From RPQJ01 sp963793005 (GTDB taxonomy: Bacteria > Pseudomonadota > Gammaproteobacteria > Steroidobacterales > Steroidobacteraceae): DNA of 64,000 nt. The stretch lies in the NCBI GenBank assembly GCA_963793005.1, contig CAWBYP010000004.1:62001-126000 (forward strand). Direction: 5' to 3'. Below are positions 63,176 to 64,000 of this stretch, in pieces. Below the pieces are notes generated by a model that saw only the letters and a program-made list of their open reading frames with translations, was not told the DNA's origin and made no database searches. Within the stretch, counting starts at the first letter, position 1. Each line of letters begins with the position of its first letter. Both the position numbers and the translations under genes were made by a program.

Positions 63176-64000
63176 ATGAAAGCCTTGCTTGCACTGGTCG
63201 CGATGCTGGCGCTGGGAACCTGTTCGCAGCCGCCGCCGCTGCTCACCCAGGTCCTGCAGGCCGGGGAACTCCGGGTTGCGACCCGCAACAGCCCCGATGC
63301 GTACTACCTCGGCAGTCATGGGCCGGAAGGTCTGGCCTACGAACTGGCCAGCCGCTTCGCGGAAAACCTGGGTGTCTCGCTGCGCCTGTACACGGTGCGT
63401 ACCCGCGAGGCCGCCTTGAACGAAGTGCGGGCCGGGCGCGCCCACGTTGCCGCGGCCGGCATCACCACCGGCATCCAGTTGCCGGAGGGCGTCAGTTTCG
63501 GTCCGGGATACTCGCTGGTCCGCGAGCACCTGGTGCAGCGGCGCGGGGCAACCCGCCCCGCCTCGATGAAGGCGGCCGGGCGCGGCAGGATCGAAGTGGC
63601 CGCCGGCAGCGCCCACCTGCGCACGCTGGAGGACCTGAGACTCACGGAGCCTGACCTGCCCTGGATCGAGCGTGCCGACACTGACACGGAGCAGATCCTG
63701 AACGAGGTCTCGCGCGGCACGGTCCAGTACACGCTCGCAAGTTCCACCGAGTTTGCGCTCAACCGGCCGATGCACCCGAACCTTGCGATCGCGCTGGACC
63801 TGTCGCCGGAACGGGCGGTTGCCTGGGTCGTGAATACGGCAAGCCACGACCCCAGCATCCTCGACCGCGTCAATGCATTTTTCATGCTGTCGCGGGCCGA
63901 CGGCTCGATCGGCGTGCTGCTGGATCGCTACTACGGAAACCGCGACAGTTTCGACTACCTGCAATCGCGCAATTTCATGGAGCACGTCGAAAGCCGGCTG
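63176..64000 (+). CDS. mltF: Membrane-bound lytic murein transglycosylase F MltF (5' part)
   Basis: MltF joins a periplasmic solute-binding-like domain to a lytic transglycosylase domain that cuts peptidoglycan to 1,6-anhydromuropeptides. The first 275 codons are present, with no stop before the window edge. The N-terminus is a signal or anchor helix (about 1-16). The substrate-binding fold follows, matching E. coli MltF in GELRVATRNSPDAYYLG, GLAYELASRFAENLGV, YTLASSTEFALNRPMHPNLAIALDL and YYGNRDSFDYLQSRNF. The catalytic domain lies beyond the window. A Cys at residue 16 follows LALGT, a poor lipobox. The mltF-purL divergent layout is conserved, with a tRNA-Ser between them here. Confidence 0.92.
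   Translation, partial: MKALLALVAMLALGTCSQPPPLLTQVLQAGELRVATRNSPDAYYLGSHGPEGLAYELASRFAENLGVSLRLYTVRTREAALNEVRAGRAHVAAAGITTGIQLPEGVSFGPGYSLVREHLVQRRGATRPASMKAAGRGRIEVAAGSAHLRTLEDLRLTEPDLPWIERADTDTEQILNEVSRGTVQYTLASSTEFALNRPMHPNLAIALDLSPERAVAWVVNTASHDPSILDRVNAFFMLSRADGSIGVLLDRYYGNRDSFDYLQSRNFMEHVESRL

Overview
The window is high-GC DNA (GC-rich third codon positions, many GTG starts) from the chromosome of a gammaproteobacterium. The evidence is the gene order tig-clpP; fimV-truA-accD-folC-dedD-cvpA-purF-miaE; glyA-nrdR-ribD-ribE-ribBA-ribH-nusB-thiL; xseB-ispA-dxs; parE-parC; and purL divergent from mltF. LpxH, EpmA/EF-P, MiaE and the pilus proteins FimV and FimX fit the same group and argue against an enteric bacterium. 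The order or family cannot be fixed from the sequence alone. No plasmid, prophage, IS transposase, integrase or CRISPR array is visible.

Layout. 1-2.3 kb: clpP, tig and tRNA-Leu. 2.4-9 kb, accessory: a VanZ-like membrane protein, a P2-type cation ATPase with a one-base frameshift, a tandem universal stress protein, and an unrecognised protein with glutamine-amidotransferase-like motifs. 8.9-9.4 kb: a four-tRNA operon (Pro, Arg, His, Lys) with a strong promoter. 9.5-14.1 kb: folD, cysS, gltX, lpxH. 14.3-24.5 kb: one long minus-strand run, fimV to miaE, with a receiver-like Ser/Thr kinase inserted before miaE. 24.7-30.4 kb: prmB-aroC, then sco1-psd-epmA-msrC, then efp. 30.7-37 kb: a FimX-like c-di-GMP effector and topoisomerase IV (parE-parC). 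37.3-39.9 kb: rubrerythrin, an Fe-S protein and a DUF3501 protein in one operon with a palindromic promoter. 40-43.9 kb: xseB-ispA-dxs-folE2. 44-52.1 kb: the riboflavin/thiamine operon, followed by a Ser/Thr kinase fused to a cyclic-nucleotide-binding domain. 52.5-57.2 kb: ettA, hutH and two uncharacterised genes. 57.3-64 kb: purL (frameshifted), a DUF1820 gene, an isolated tagH, tRNA-Ser and the start of mltF.

Most genes are housekeeping: translation and tRNA supply, folate/purine/riboflavin/thiamine/isoprenoid synthesis, lipid A and phospholipid synthesis, and chromosome decatenation. The regulatory layer is richer than usual, with two Hanks-type kinases, a degenerate GGDEF/EAL protein and an FHA protein.

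The most unusual content is intergenic. There are two dispersed repeat families. One is a 46-50 bp palindrome built on AGGGGACATTCTCCTTTTTC (three copies). The other is a roughly 85-125 bp structured element (four copies) whose stems differ between copies but stay complementary while the loop sequences are conserved. Several single-base frameshifts (ATPase, purL, and probably the starts of two other genes) suggest either indel errors in the assembly or recent gene decay.
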